A DNA stretch of 64,000 nt from Pseudovibrio sp000156235 (GTDB lineage Bacteria; Pseudomonadota; Alphaproteobacteria; Rhizobiales; Stappiaceae). The stretch spans positions 56,001-120,000 of the forward strand of contig NZ_DS996816.1 in assembly GCF_000156235.1 (NCBI RefSeq), given 5' to 3'. The notes under the pieces are model-generated. The model had not been told where the DNA came from and searched no databases. It saw only the letters and a program-made list of their open reading frames with translations. Shown here in pieces: positions 1 to 8,543 of this stretch. The position numbers were made by a program, and so were the translations under genes. Position 1 is the stretch's first letter. Every line of letters begins with the position of its first letter.

Positions 1-2014
1 CCGGCTTCAGATCCTGCATAGTCTCAACACCGTCCTGGAAGGAGGCCGTTTTGAACTCAGGACGCGGGTCACGGCCCGGCTTTTCCAGCTCTGAGAAGAT
101 GTCCTTCACAGTCGGCAGACCGAATTTCTCGTCCGTAAACTCTTTTGGATCCAGATTGCTCAGCAGGTTGGAGCCCATGATCTCACGAATATCACGACCA
201 CACGCCTTGATGATCTTCTGTGCCACTGGATAAGCTTCCGGGTGAACAGAAGACGCATCCAACGGGTTATCGCCATCTGCAATCCGCAGGAAGCCCGCGC
301 ACTGCTCAAACGCTTTCGGCCCAAGGCGAGCCACTTTCAGCAGCTCCTTGCGGTTTTTGAAAGCACCAACCGTATCGCGATACTCAACCACCGCCTTAGC
401 AAGGCTCTCAGTTAGGCCAGAGATATGCGAGAGCAGCGGAGCAGACGCGGTGTTAAGATCAACCCCAACCGCGTTCACTGCATCCTCAACTACACCATCC
501 AGAGAACGCGCCAGCTTGGTCTGGTTCACATCATGCTGATACTGCCCCACGCCAATGGATTTCGGCTCAATCTTCACCAGCTCCGCCAGTGGGTCCTGCA
601 AACGACGACCGATAGACGCCGCACCGCGAAGCGACACATCCACATCCGGCATTTCCTTCGCAGCCAACGCAGAAGCTGAGTAAACAGAAGCTCCCGCCTC
701 ATTCACCATCACCTTGGTTGGGCGATGCTCAGCAGGAATGTCCTTCAGCAGATCAGCAGCCAGTTTATCCGTCTCACGGCTTGCGGTGCCGTTACCAATC
801 GCAATCAGGCTCACACCATGCTTAGCAACCAGCATCCGCAGCGTTGCAAGCGAACCCTGAATGTCATTGCGTGGCTGGAATGGGTAGATCGTTGCCGTAT
901 CCACCAGCTTGCCCGTTGCATCAACAACAGCCACCTTCACACCGGTACGAATACCCGGATCAAGCCCCAGCGTCGCACGCGGCCCAGCAGGAGCGGCCAA
1001 AAGCAAGTCTTTCAGGTTACGAGCAAAAACCTTGATCGCTTCTTCTTCCGCCTTGTCACGAAGCTCACTCATCAGGTCTAGCTCAACATGAAGGCCAATC
1101 TTCACCTTCCACGTCCAGCGGCACACATCAGAAAGCCACTTGTCAGCAGGACGGCCCTTGTTCTCGATACCCGCAGCATCCGCAATCATCTGCTCAACAG
1201 GCTTCACAGCGGAAACGTCGTCTTCGTCCACCTTCAGGTCCAACGCCAGAATGCCCTCATTGCGACCACGCAGCAGCGCCAGTGCACGGTGGCTTGGAAT
1301 GTTCTTCCAGTTCTCGGAGTAACCGAAGTAATCTGAGAATTTCGCACCTTCCTGCTCTTTGCCCGCAACAACTTCCGCCTTCACAGCCCCCTGACGCGCC
1401 ACATAGTTACGCAGCTTACCAACCAGCTGAGCGTTCTCGGAAAAACGCTCCATCAGGATCTGACGCGCCCCATCCAGCACGGCCTTGGTGTCCGCAAAGC
1501 CTTTCTCCGCATCAACAAAGCTGCCCGCTTCACTCTCAGGCATCTTATTCGGATCACCGAGCAGCAGATCAGCCAGTGGCTCAATGCCAGCTTCACGTGC
1601 AATCTGCGCTTTGGTGCGACGCTTCTTTTTGTAAGGCAGATAGAGGTCTTCCAGCGCGGCTTTGTTGTCCGCCGTCGCGATCTGCTTTGCCAGCTCGTCG
1701 GTAAGTTTGCCCTGCTCATCAATGGATTTCACAATCGCTTTGCGGCGATCTTCCATCTCACGCATGTAAATCAGGCGCTCTTCCAACGTACGCAGCTGGC
1801 TATCATCCAACCCGCCCGTCGCTTCTTTACGGTAGCGCGCAATAAACGGAACCGTAGAGCCTTCATCCAACAACTGCACCGCAGAATTCACCTGCCCCGG
1901 CGCACAGCCAATTTCACCAGCAATCCGCTGAGAAATCCGCAAAGCAACATCCGCAGGCAATGCACCAGCTTTGGCAGAAGAGGAAGAAGAAGCAACAGAG
2001 CTCAGATCAGACAT
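1..2014 (-). CDS. tex: Tex family RNA-binding transcription accessory protein (3' end cut by window)
   Basis: The minus-strand frame is open from ATG at 2014 to the window edge, about 671 codons. The N-terminus carries a Ser/Ala-rich leader. It then has the Tex-N segment (VPFIARYRKEATGGLDD, about residues 55-71), the YLPYKKKRRTKAQIAREAGI region, the YqgF-like RNase H fold (ATLGLDPGIRTG, about 335-345) and the helix-hairpin-helix part. The frame stops at DLKPG, where the C-terminal S1 RNA-binding domain should begin outside the window. Tex proteins bind nucleic acid and affect transcription in the cytoplasm. The family identity is clear from length and motif order. No neighbour appears to be co-transcribed. 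Confidence 0.95.
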   Translation of the reverse strand, partial: MSDLSSVASSSSSAKAGALPADVALRISQRIAGEIGCAPGQVNSAVQLLDEGSTVPFIARYRKEATGGLDDSQLRTLEERLIYMREMEDRRKAIVKSIDEQGKLTDELAKQIATADNKAALEDLYLPYKKKRRTKAQIAREAGIEPLADLLLGDPNKMPESEAGSFVDAEKGFADTKAVLDGARQILMERFSENAQLVGKLRNYVARQGAVKAEVVAGKEQEGAKFSDYFGYSENWKNIPSHRALALLRGRNEGILALDLKVDEDDVSAVKPVEQMIADAAGIENKGRPADKWLSDVCRWTWKVKIGLHVELDLMSELRDKAEEEAIKVFARNLKDLLLAAPAGPRATLGLDPGIRTGVKVAVVDATGKLVDTATIYPFQPRNDIQGSLATLRMLVAKHGVSLIAIGNGTASRETDKLAADLLKDIPAEHRPTKVMVNEAGASVYSASALAAKEMPDVDVSLRGAASIGRRLQDPLAELVKIEPKSIGVGQYQHDVNQTKLARSLDGVVEDAVNAVGVDLNTASAPLLSHISGLTESLAKAVVEYRDTVGAFKNRKELLKVARLGPKAFEQCAGFLRIADGDNPLDASSVHPEAYPVAQKIIKACGRDIREIMGSNLLSNLDPKEFTDEKFGLPTVKDIFSELEKPGRDPRPEFKTASFQDGVETMQDLKP

Positions 2015-2222
2015 TCAAATCTCATAGGCTTATTAATATTGAAAGCCCACCCTAGGTCCCCAATGCGGGCAAAACTAGGTGCGAGAAGGGAATATGAACA
2101 GGGAAAGAAAGGGGTGATACCTGCAAGAGCATCATTCGGAAGATCAGCTCCATTTTCTGTCTTCTCAAGACAACACAATTTGTAGATGGTGATACTATAA
2201 ATCATACAAATGGAGCTTTGCT

Positions 2223-2501
2223 ATGAAATCACGGATCACATTATCAATAAGGAGCGACGGCTCTTTTGAAATGTTTCTCAATGAAGCTGGCCGTGATGAT
2301 CTTGTAGAACTGCTTCAATCTCTCTCCAAAGAGAATGATCACTTCCATCTTGCACCTAAGGAACTTGAGTTGGATTGCGAGATATCAGAGATCCCCTATC
2401 GAGAATCCGACCGATTATTGTCGAACGGTAAAGTACTTTTTCGCCCCGACGATTGGGACCGTCTTTACTTCCCACACGTGATGAATGGCGAGCCTTGTTG
2501 A
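2223..2501 (+). CDS. Small Imm32-like hypothetical protein
   Basis: This is a 92-residue protein with GGAGC upstream of its ATG. The layout is two N-terminal strands (SRITLSIRSDGSFEMFL), one amphipathic helix (RDDLVELLQSLSKENDHFHL), then a variable acidic tail ending RPDDWDRLYFP. The strand, helix and HFHL arrangement resembles the Imm32 family of putative immunity proteins, but the usual later PSWGG-type motif is not evident. The assignment is therefore only by resemblance. It lies 25 bp upstream of an alpha/beta hydrolase on the same strand, so the two are probably co-transcribed. No toxin gene is adjacent, so a role in immunity is not established. The flanking DNA is AT-rich compared with tex. 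Confidence 0.6.
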   Translation: MKSRITLSIRSDGSFEMFLNEAGRDDLVELLQSLSKENDHFHLAPKELELDCEISEIPYRESDRLLSNGKVLFRPDDWDRLYFPHVMNGEPC

Positions 2502-2526
2502 GTGTGTGAATTAAGAGGGATTTCTC

Positions 2527-3210
2527 ATGGAAATGAAAATCGTCATTTTACCAGGTTTAGATGGCACAGGAGTTCTCTCCTGCAAGATCCGTGAGTCTCT
2601 TTCTGCAAATTACAAAGTTGAGACGATTTCATATCCGCCAAACCTATCCCATTATAATGAGCTTTTAGACTGGCTTTATGCGTTACTTCCCAGTGAAGAT
2701 TTCATCATTGTAGCTGAGTCATTCTCAGGCCCCCTCGCAGCCATGATCGCTGCAAAGCACCCCAAATTCTTAAAAGGTGTTGTGTTCGTCGCAACCTTTG
2801 CTCAAAGGCCACGAAACCTGCCCGCATCATTCGCGTACATCCTTCAAGTTGTTCCAATAAAATCTAGTTACCTAGCGCAGATGGTACAGCCAATCTTGAT
2901 GGGAAAGTGGTCTAACCGTGATTTTACGAGCACATTCAAACAGGCATTGAATAAGGTTCCAGCATCGACTCTTTCCAAACGGCTGGCGGAAGTTCTTAAA
3001 GTTGATGTGATTTCGCAACTTACTGAGATAAGCGTACCTACATTGTATTTGCAGGCAAAACACGACCGATTGGTACCACAGAGAATGTCAGCTCCCTTTA
3101 ATCGCACGTCAGCTACATTCTGCACGATTGAGGGGCCGCACTTCCTACTGCAAGCAAATGCTGGAGAGACTGCTACAAAAATATCGGAGTTCATAGGAAG
3201 TCTGAATTGA
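2527..3210 (+). CDS. Alpha/beta hydrolase
   Basis: This 227-residue protein starts with the strand and oxyanion region MEMKIVILPGLDGTG. The nucleophile elbow reads VAESFSGP (about 59-66), a variant of G-x-S-x-G with Ala in the first small position and Ser in the last. The acid is probably the Asp in KHDRLVP (about 181) and the base the His in EGPHFLLQ (about 202). The protein is short for the family and has a small cap, so substrate cannot be inferred. It is cytoplasmic, with no signal peptide. The start is supported by GAGGG upstream. It follows the Imm32-like gene by 25 bp, suggesting a two-gene unit. Confidence 0.8.
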   Translation: MEMKIVILPGLDGTGVLSCKIRESLSANYKVETISYPPNLSHYNELLDWLYALLPSEDFIIVAESFSGPLAAMIAAKHPKFLKGVVFVATFAQRPRNLPASFAYILQVVPIKSSYLAQMVQPILMGKWSNRDFTSTFKQALNKVPASTLSKRLAEVLKVDVISQLTEISVPTLYLQAKHDRLVPQRMSAPFNRTSATFCTIEGPHFLLQANAGETATKISEFIGSLN

Positions 3211-3267
3211 ACTTTAACTCACGAAGACTGTGATAGTTGAACTTGTTACTACCATAGCCAGCTAACA

Positions 3268-3717
3268 CTACCCTTCCAGCGCCTCAATCATCTCCACGCG
3301 CATTGCATGTCGTCCGCCTTCAAACTGAGCGGAAAGGAATGCGTCCACGATATCGAGTGCAACTCCTTCGCCAATCACGCGAACACCCATAGAAAGCATG
3401 TTGGCGTTGTTGTGCTCACGGATCATGCGAGCGGAGAATGTGTCACTACAAACCCCACAGCGAACACCTTTGATCTTGTTTGCTGCCATCATGATCCCTT
3501 GGCCAGTACCGCATAAAACAAACCCAAACCGGCAATCACCGGAGGCAACAAGCTGCGCAGCCGCTTCTCCATGCTTTGGATAAGGCGTGCTTTCAGGCGT
3601 TGTCGGCCCAATATCGACGACTTCTCAACCCTTCTCAGCGATATGAGCAGCAACGACATGTCGAAGCTGAATACCTGCGTGATCACTGGAAAGAACAACC
3701 CGTTTGTTGGATGGCAT
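3268..3717 (-). pseudogene. rpiB: RpiB/LacAB-family sugar-phosphate isomerase interrupted by in-frame TGA
   Basis: Reading the minus strand from ATG 3717 gives an almost complete 149-codon RpiB-type protein. It begins with the active-site start VVLSSDHAG, then VVDIGPTTPESTPYP, the phosphate/proton-transfer motif CGTGQGIMMAANK, SDTFSARMIREHNNANML and the tail FEGGRHAMRVEMI. Codon 31, at 3627-3625, is TGA within the stretch AEKG-stop-EVVDIG. There is no frameshift, only this one nonsense codon. Translation could restart at ATG 3492, but that product would lack the N-terminal substrate half and should be inactive. The enzyme family interconverts ribulose- and ribose-5-phosphate or related sugar phosphates. 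A sequencing error remains possible. Confidence 0.85.
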
Positions 3718-3818
3718 GAAGAAAAAATCCCGTTTCTTGAAGGCTGAGGCAATTCTCGGATGAGATTGGTACCTTGTTTCACGTCACCGCACCACATCTA
3801 TCAGTGTCGCCCTCTCAA

Positions 3819-4733
3819 TCACACCGTCTCACCAGTCTGCTCAGCAACTCTCCCCCTCCCCTTCGCCGTCCCCAGATAGACCGAACCGATGATGACAAGC
3901 AGCGCGATAAAGCGCTGAGGGGTCATCACTTCCCCTAGCAGAATAACACTAAGAATAGCGCCGCCAACGGGTACGGCAAAGTTGACCTGAGACATTCTGT
4001 TGGCACCAATTTTGGGGACCAGATAGAAGTAAATCAGATTGGCGCAAGCTGTTGAAATCACGCCCAGATAGACAACTGCGCCCAGAGAAGAACCAGTCAG
4101 CTCAATGGCTGAAAAGTCTGTGCCTGTAGCCACAGCATAAATCCCGATAGTGACCGTCCCCACAATCATTGAACCAGCCGCCATCTCCAACGGCGGGCGC
4201 TTCACATACTTTCTGATGTAAACCGTTGAGGTTGCGTAAGAAGCTGTCGCAGCAAGGATGGCGAACTGCCCCGTAACCTGCACGCCCAATCCAGAAAGTG
4301 CACCTGGCCCAACAAGGATCGCGACACCAGTCAATCCACCCAACACACCAAGCGTGGTTCTAAGCGTGAGTGCCTCTTCAGGAACAAGCCACGCGGCAAG
4401 TAACAGTGTCACCATTGGCGATGTCCCCATGAGGATGGAGGTCAAAGCACTATCAACCGACTGCTCTCCATAACTGATAAGCAGAAAAGGAAGTGCACTG
4501 CCCAGAAGCCCTGTCACCGCATAGGAAACCCAGTCGACGGGATCTTTGGAAAGAGAAAGGCCACGTATTTTCAAAGCACTAAAGATAATCAAGCTACCAA
4601 CAAGCATCCGTCCGAAAACCAGAAAAGCGGGCTCAAGGGAAGCAACGCCAATCTTGATCACAACATAAGACGAGCTCCACATGGCAGCGAGCAGTAGCCA
4701 TAAGGAAAGATGAAAAAGAGTTGTCTTGTGCAT
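3819..4733 (-). CDS. DMT superfamily EamA-type transporter
   Basis: This 304-residue integral membrane protein has about ten hydrophobic segments arranged as two EamA repeats. The first starts LWLLLAAMWSSSYVVIKIG. The second starts near FAILAATASYATSTVYIRKY. It ends PQRFIALLVIIGSVYLGTA, as is usual for RhaT/YdcZ-like exporters. The family moves small metabolites such as amino acids or nucleosides across the inner membrane, and the substrate cannot be told here. It is divergent from an HxlR regulator only 76 bp away, which probably controls it in response to a small molecule. The sequence is full length. Confidence 0.9.
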   Translation of the reverse strand: MHKTTLFHLSLWLLLAAMWSSSYVVIKIGVASLEPAFLVFGRMLVGSLIIFSALKIRGLSLSKDPVDWVSYAVTGLLGSALPFLLISYGEQSVDSALTSILMGTSPMVTLLLAAWLVPEEALTLRTTLGVLGGLTGVAILVGPGALSGLGVQVTGQFAILAATASYATSTVYIRKYVKRPPLEMAAGSMIVGTVTIGIYAVATGTDFSAIELTGSSLGAVVYLGVISTACANLIYFYLVPKIGANRMSQVNFAVPVGGAILSVILLGEVMTPQRFIALLVIIGSVYLGTAKGRGRVAEQTGETV

Positions 4734-4809
4734 TCTCTGAAATCCGATAAATTGCTACTATATTAGAAGCATTACACCGCTTCGATTTTAGAAGCAAGGA
4801 ACATGCACC

Positions 4810-5148
4810 ATGAGTGAAGAAGATCGTCCCGTCGCAAAACATGGCGAACCAGTGCCCGGCTCTCCAAGCGGGCAGCCGATCATGGTCCTCTTCGACCTGC
4901 TCAGCAGGCGATGGGCTATGGGCATACTGTGGGGGCTGAGCGAGAAAAACCGCACATTTCGCGAGCTTCAGGCCTATTGCGGCTCAGCTTCGCCAAGCGT
5001 TCTGAACACACGCCTCAAAGAACTACGCAGCGTCGGCCTCATCGAAAAAGCCTCTGACGGCTACACCCTGACTAAGACAGGCCGGGAACTCTATAACCGC
5101 CTGGAACCTCTAGGCGACTGGGCGATGGAATGGGTTCCGACAATTTAG
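4810..5148 (+). CDS. HxlR family winged-helix transcriptional regulator
   Basis: This 112-residue protein is a single HxlR winged helix. The signature runs VLFDLLSRRWAMGILWGL, then FRELQAYCGSASPSVLNTRL (recognition helix), then LTKTGRELYNRLEPLGDWAMEW. The family binds DNA as a dimer and often responds to electrophiles or redox changes. The sequence has one cysteine in the helix region (AYCGSAS). It is transcribed away from the EamA transporter, and the 76 bp between them must hold both promoters. The simplest reading is local control of that exporter plus autoregulation, which is an inference from position. Confidence 0.9.
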   Translation: MSEEDRPVAKHGEPVPGSPSGQPIMVLFDLLSRRWAMGILWGLSEKNRTFRELQAYCGSASPSVLNTRLKELRSVGLIEKASDGYTLTKTGRELYNRLEPLGDWAMEWVPTI

Positions 5149-5337
5149 AGAGCCTATCTGACAGCACAAATGCAGCTCAGAAACGATCTCAATAAATTAT
5201 CGGCTCACGCAAAAAGCCTAAGAAAACATCATTACTTTTTGCCTGGGCTTCTAAACTTGGCGAGCAGCTGGCACACCTATACCATCAGCAGCATTTGAAT
5301 CACGGGTACAATACCCCAGACGGAATGGAGCATAAGC

Positions 5338-5760
5338 ATGGCAGTTTCTAAGAGTGATCTAGAGAAGTACGCTTCAGTGACCACGGATAAACTCCGCTAT
5401 TGCGATGCGGACAGCCAGGGCCATGTCAACAATGCCGTGTTCAGCACATTCTTAGAAACCGGACGTACCGAACTGTTCATCCATGAGAAGCTAAACCTGT
5501 TCACCAAAACCAGCGGCTTCGCACTGGCAAACCTCAATATGGATTTCTTGCGCCCTGTGTTCTGGCCCGGAGAAGTGCAGATCTACACCGGCATCGCCAG
5601 AATTGGTGGAAGCTCACTGGAGCTTCAGCAGCTCGTTGTCCAAAACAACGAAGTCGCCGCCTCAGCCAAAACAACCATGGTTCAGATCGATCTGACCACA
5701 AACAAAGCCAAGAAGTTCACCGATGACATTCGTCAGGAACTGTCGAACTATCTTCTTTAG
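5338..5760 (+). CDS. Acyl-CoA thioesterase, 4HBT hot-dog fold
   Basis: This 140-residue protein is a single hot-dog domain. The active-site segment YCDADSQGHVNNAVFSTFLE (about 22-41) carries the conserved Asp and the HVNN element typical of 4-hydroxybenzoyl-CoA thioesterase-like enzymes. It is followed by the central strand FALANLNMDFLRPVFWPGEV. The family hydrolyses acyl-CoA thioesters in the cytoplasm. The acyl chain preferred here is unknown. The gene stands alone and is convergent with the helicase gene downstream. The N-terminus of about 15 residues before the fold is normal. Confidence 0.88.
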   Translation: MAVSKSDLEKYASVTTDKLRYCDADSQGHVNNAVFSTFLETGRTELFIHEKLNLFTKTSGFALANLNMDFLRPVFWPGEVQIYTGIARIGGSSLELQQLVVQNNEVAASAKTTMVQIDLTTNKAKKFTDDIRQELSNYLL

Positions 5761-5797
5761 GGAGTCTTACCGTGAGGCGATGACGTTACATCGCCTC

Positions 5798-6907
5798 TCA
5801 CCGCACCACTGTAATCTTCTTTGCAGCACGGGTCACAGCGGTGTAGAGCCAGCGGGTTTTGTGCTCGCGGAAGGCCCAGCTTTCGTCGAACAGCACCACA
5901 TCATCCCATTGAGAACCCTGAGATTTATGCACGGTCAGCGCATAGCCGTAGTCAAACTCGTCAGCCCGGCGGCGGATGGCGTAAGGGAGCTGCTCGCTGC
6001 CTTCCTCAAACATCGCTGGCAGCACCTTCACCTTGACGGCTTTCTTGGAAAAATCATCCTCTGAAATCACGTCAAAGCGTAGCGTATTGCCGCGTGGCGG
6101 ACGCAGGCGGGAGACTTCCCAAAGGCCACCATTCAGCAAGCCCTTGGTCTTGTCATTGCGCAAGCAAACCAACTTGTCACCTACAGACGGCATCTGCGTG
6201 GTGAAGCCTTTCAGATCACGGATACGGCCATTGTAAAGTCGGCGCGTCTTGTTGGTACCAACCAGCACCTGATCAGAGGCAAGGATGCGCTCCTTATCGA
6301 TCTCCCGGCGGGAAATCACGGCGCTGTCACCATACTGGCCAAAGTCCAGTTCTTCCCCATCACGAATATCCATGGACATGCGCACGATCGGATTGTCTTT
6401 CGCCTGACGGTGAACCTCGGTGAGCATGATGTCCGGCTCAGCCTCGGTGAAGAAACCACCACCACGAACAGGTGGCAACTGCGCAGGATCACCCAGCACC
6501 AGCACCTTCTTGCCGAAGGAAAGCAGGTCGCGTCCAAGTTCCTCATCCACCATGGAACATTCATCGATGATGATCAGATCCACTTTGGCAGCAGGACTAT
6601 CGCGGTTGATGGCAAACTGCGGGCTTTCATCCTCGTCTTCATCATCCTTCTTCGTCCCCTTGGGGCGATAGATCAACGAGTGGATGGTCGACGCGTCCGC
6701 ACACCCTTTTTGGCGCAGAACGTGCGCAGCCTTACCGGTGAACGCACCAAAGGCAACTTCACCATCCAAACCCTCTGCCAAATGACGGGCCAGCGTGGTC
6801 TTTCCGGTTCCGGCATACCCAAACAAGCGAAACACCTGTGGCCCGTGAGAGCGTGCCCAGCGCGCCACTTCAGTAAGTGCATCATCTTGTTGCGGAGACC
6901 AATCCAT
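5798..6907 (-). CDS. RecD-like ATP-dependent DNA helicase (SF1B)
   Basis: This 369-residue protein has the SF1 helicase motifs in order: Walker A GYAGTGKTT (30-38), Walker B LIIIDECSMV, motif III LGDPAQLPPV, TEVHRQ, and the C-terminal UvrD_C_2 motif DYGYALTVHKSQGSQWDDV followed by LYTAVTRAAKK. Family members use ATP to translocate 5' to 3' on single-stranded DNA. This is the short RecD2-like form common in alphaproteobacteria. It lacks the long N-terminal region of true RecD, and no recB or recC is nearby. A short acidic insert (KKDDEDEDES) lies after the TIHSLIY segment. Confidence 0.9.
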   Translation of the reverse strand: MDWSPQQDDALTEVARWARSHGPQVFRLFGYAGTGKTTLARHLAEGLDGEVAFGAFTGKAAHVLRQKGCADASTIHSLIYRPKGTKKDDEDEDESPQFAINRDSPAAKVDLIIIDECSMVDEELGRDLLSFGKKVLVLGDPAQLPPVRGGGFFTEAEPDIMLTEVHRQAKDNPIVRMSMDIRDGEELDFGQYGDSAVISRREIDKERILASDQVLVGTNKTRRLYNGRIRDLKGFTTQMPSVGDKLVCLRNDKTKGLLNGGLWEVSRLRPPRGNTLRFDVISEDDFSKKAVKVKVLPAMFEEGSEQLPYAIRRRADEFDYGYALTVHKSQGSQWDDVVLFDESWAFREHKTRWLYTAVTRAAKKITVVR

Positions 6908-7086
6908 TCCAGACCACCTGTAATAACTTTCTCAAACGTCAATGAGTAATAAACGAAGCTGACCTGAAACGCCCTCGTTTTCTTAAAAAGGTCAACAGGA
7001 CACTCCAAATTGAACTTGTGAAACTTACGCGGAATTCAGGCACTGTCGCTAGGGTTGCAGCAGCCTATCAATTTCGGAGCAACCCC

Positions 7087-8463
7087 ATGCCACTGTGGAA
7101 GACATGTGCCAGCGAAAGTCCCGACATCTACGCCACGGCCCGCGCCGTTGAAGGCTTAGCCAAAGCCCGCATTCCAGAAACCGGAGTGAGCCCGGAAGAA
7201 GCCTACAATCTTGTGCGGGACGAGCTGTATCTAGATGGCAACGCACGGCAAAACCTTGCCACGTTCTGCACCACATGGGTGGAGGATGAAGTCCACAAAC
7301 TCATGGCTGATTGCATCGATAAGAACATGATCGATAAGGATGAGTATCCGCAAACGGCAGAGATCGAAGCCCGCTGCGTTCACATCATCGCTAGCCTCTG
7401 GAACTCGCCGGAAGCCGAAGAAACCATCGGCTGCTCCACAACCGGCTCTTCAGAAGCCGCCATGCTGGGCGGCCTTGCACTGAAATGGGCATGGAGAGAC
7501 CGCCGCAAGAAAGAAGGCAAGCCTCACGATAAGCCCAATATGGTTTGCGGTCCTGTTCAGGTGTGCTGGCATAAGTTCGCAAAATACTTCGATGTGGAAC
7601 TGCGCCAGATCCCACTCAGCGAAGGCTCTCTCCATATGCGGCCTGAGCAGTTGAAAGACTATGTGGACGAAAACACAATCTGCGTCGTCCCCACACTGGG
7701 CGTTACCTTCACCGGCGTTTACGAACCCGTCAAAGAAATCTGCCAGGAGCTGGATAGGCTTCAGAATGAAACCGGTCTGGACATCCCAGTCCACGTGGAT
7801 GCCGCATCCGGTGGCTTCGTTGCACCCTTCTTGCATCCGGAACTGCTGTGGGATTTCCGCCTCGACCGCGTGAAATCCATCAACGCCTCTGGCCACAAGT
7901 TCGGCCTCGCGCCTCTGGGTGTGGGCTGGGTGATCTGGCGCGATAAAAAAGAGTTGCCGTCTGATCTGGTGTTCAACGTTGATTATCTGGGCGGCAACAT
8001 GCCCACCTTCGCGCTGAACTTCTCTCGCCCCGGCGGACAGATCGTCATCCAGTATTACAACTTCATGCGATTAGGATGGGATGGCTACCGAGACATCCAG
8101 TCCGCTTGCGCAGAAAATGCTCAGTATCTGGCAGAGAAACTATCAGAACTGCCGGAGCTGGATATCCTTTACGACGGCAACGGCGCCCTACCCTGCGTAT
8201 GCTATCGCCTTAAACATCCGAACAAAGCTCACTACACGCTCTACGATCTTTCAGAGCGCGTCCGCATGAATGGATGGCAAATCGCATCCTATCCACTGCC
8301 ATCAGATATGGAAGATACGGTTGTCCAGCGCGTCATGATCCGCCACGGCGTCTCTCACGATGCCGTCGAGCAGCTCTACTGGGACATCAAGAAAGCCCTG
8401 AACTATCTGGACAAAAACAACATCAAGTGGTCCGAGGCTGGACCAAGTTTCTCTCACGGATAG
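7087..8463 (+). CDS. gadB: Glutamate decarboxylase (PLP-dependent)
   Basis: The product converts L-glutamate to GABA and CO2, consuming a proton. From ATG 7087, which has a CGGAGC ribosome site, the protein is 458 residues. A GTG at 7018 would add 23 residues that do not resemble the family. Family motifs are LYLDGNARQNLATFCTTW, KNMIDKDEYPQTAEIEARCV, GCSTTGSSEAAMLGGLALK and DAASGGFVAPF. The PLP-binding lysine is K271 in SGHKFGLAPLGVGW. No glutamate/GABA antiporter gadC or glutaminase is adjacent, so an acid-resistance system is not complete here. Alternatively it feeds the GABA shunt. It ends at a strong palindrome. Confidence 0.95.
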   Translation: MPLWKTCASESPDIYATARAVEGLAKARIPETGVSPEEAYNLVRDELYLDGNARQNLATFCTTWVEDEVHKLMADCIDKNMIDKDEYPQTAEIEARCVHIIASLWNSPEAEETIGCSTTGSSEAAMLGGLALKWAWRDRRKKEGKPHDKPNMVCGPVQVCWHKFAKYFDVELRQIPLSEGSLHMRPEQLKDYVDENTICVVPTLGVTFTGVYEPVKEICQELDRLQNETGLDIPVHVDAASGGFVAPFLHPELLWDFRLDRVKSINASGHKFGLAPLGVGWVIWRDKKELPSDLVFNVDYLGGNMPTFALNFSRPGGQIVIQYYNFMRLGWDGYRDIQSACAENAQYLAEKLSELPELDILYDGNGALPCVCYRLKHPNKAHYTLYDLSERVRMNGWQIASYPLPSDMEDTVVQRVMIRHGVSHDAVEQLYWDIKKALNYLDKNNIKWSEAGPSFSHG

Positions 8464-8464
8464 A

Positions 8465-8509
8465 ACATATCCCCGAAAAGTGGAAACCGGTTTTCGGAAA
8501 AGGATATGC
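8465..8509. repeat. Intergenic palindrome between convergent genes
   Basis: A long dyad has an outer pair CATATCC/GGATATG and an inner pair CCGAAAA (8473-8479)/TTTTCGG (8491-8497) around GTGGAAACCGG. The CCGAAAAGTGGAAACCGG core is a motif seen repeatedly between genes in Rhizobiales-type genomes. A degenerate half, CGAAAAGTGGGCACCGG, recurs near 18727. Lying between gadB and a convergent gene, it could act as a bidirectional terminator. Confidence 0.7.
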
Positions 8510-8543
8510 CCCAAACAAACCCGTGAGAGATGATCTTTGAGTA

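Noticed and set aside
3625..3627. Selenocysteine readthrough at the rpiB TGA
   Set aside because: RpiB is not a known selenoprotein and the position is not catalytic. A nonsense mutation or error is simpler.
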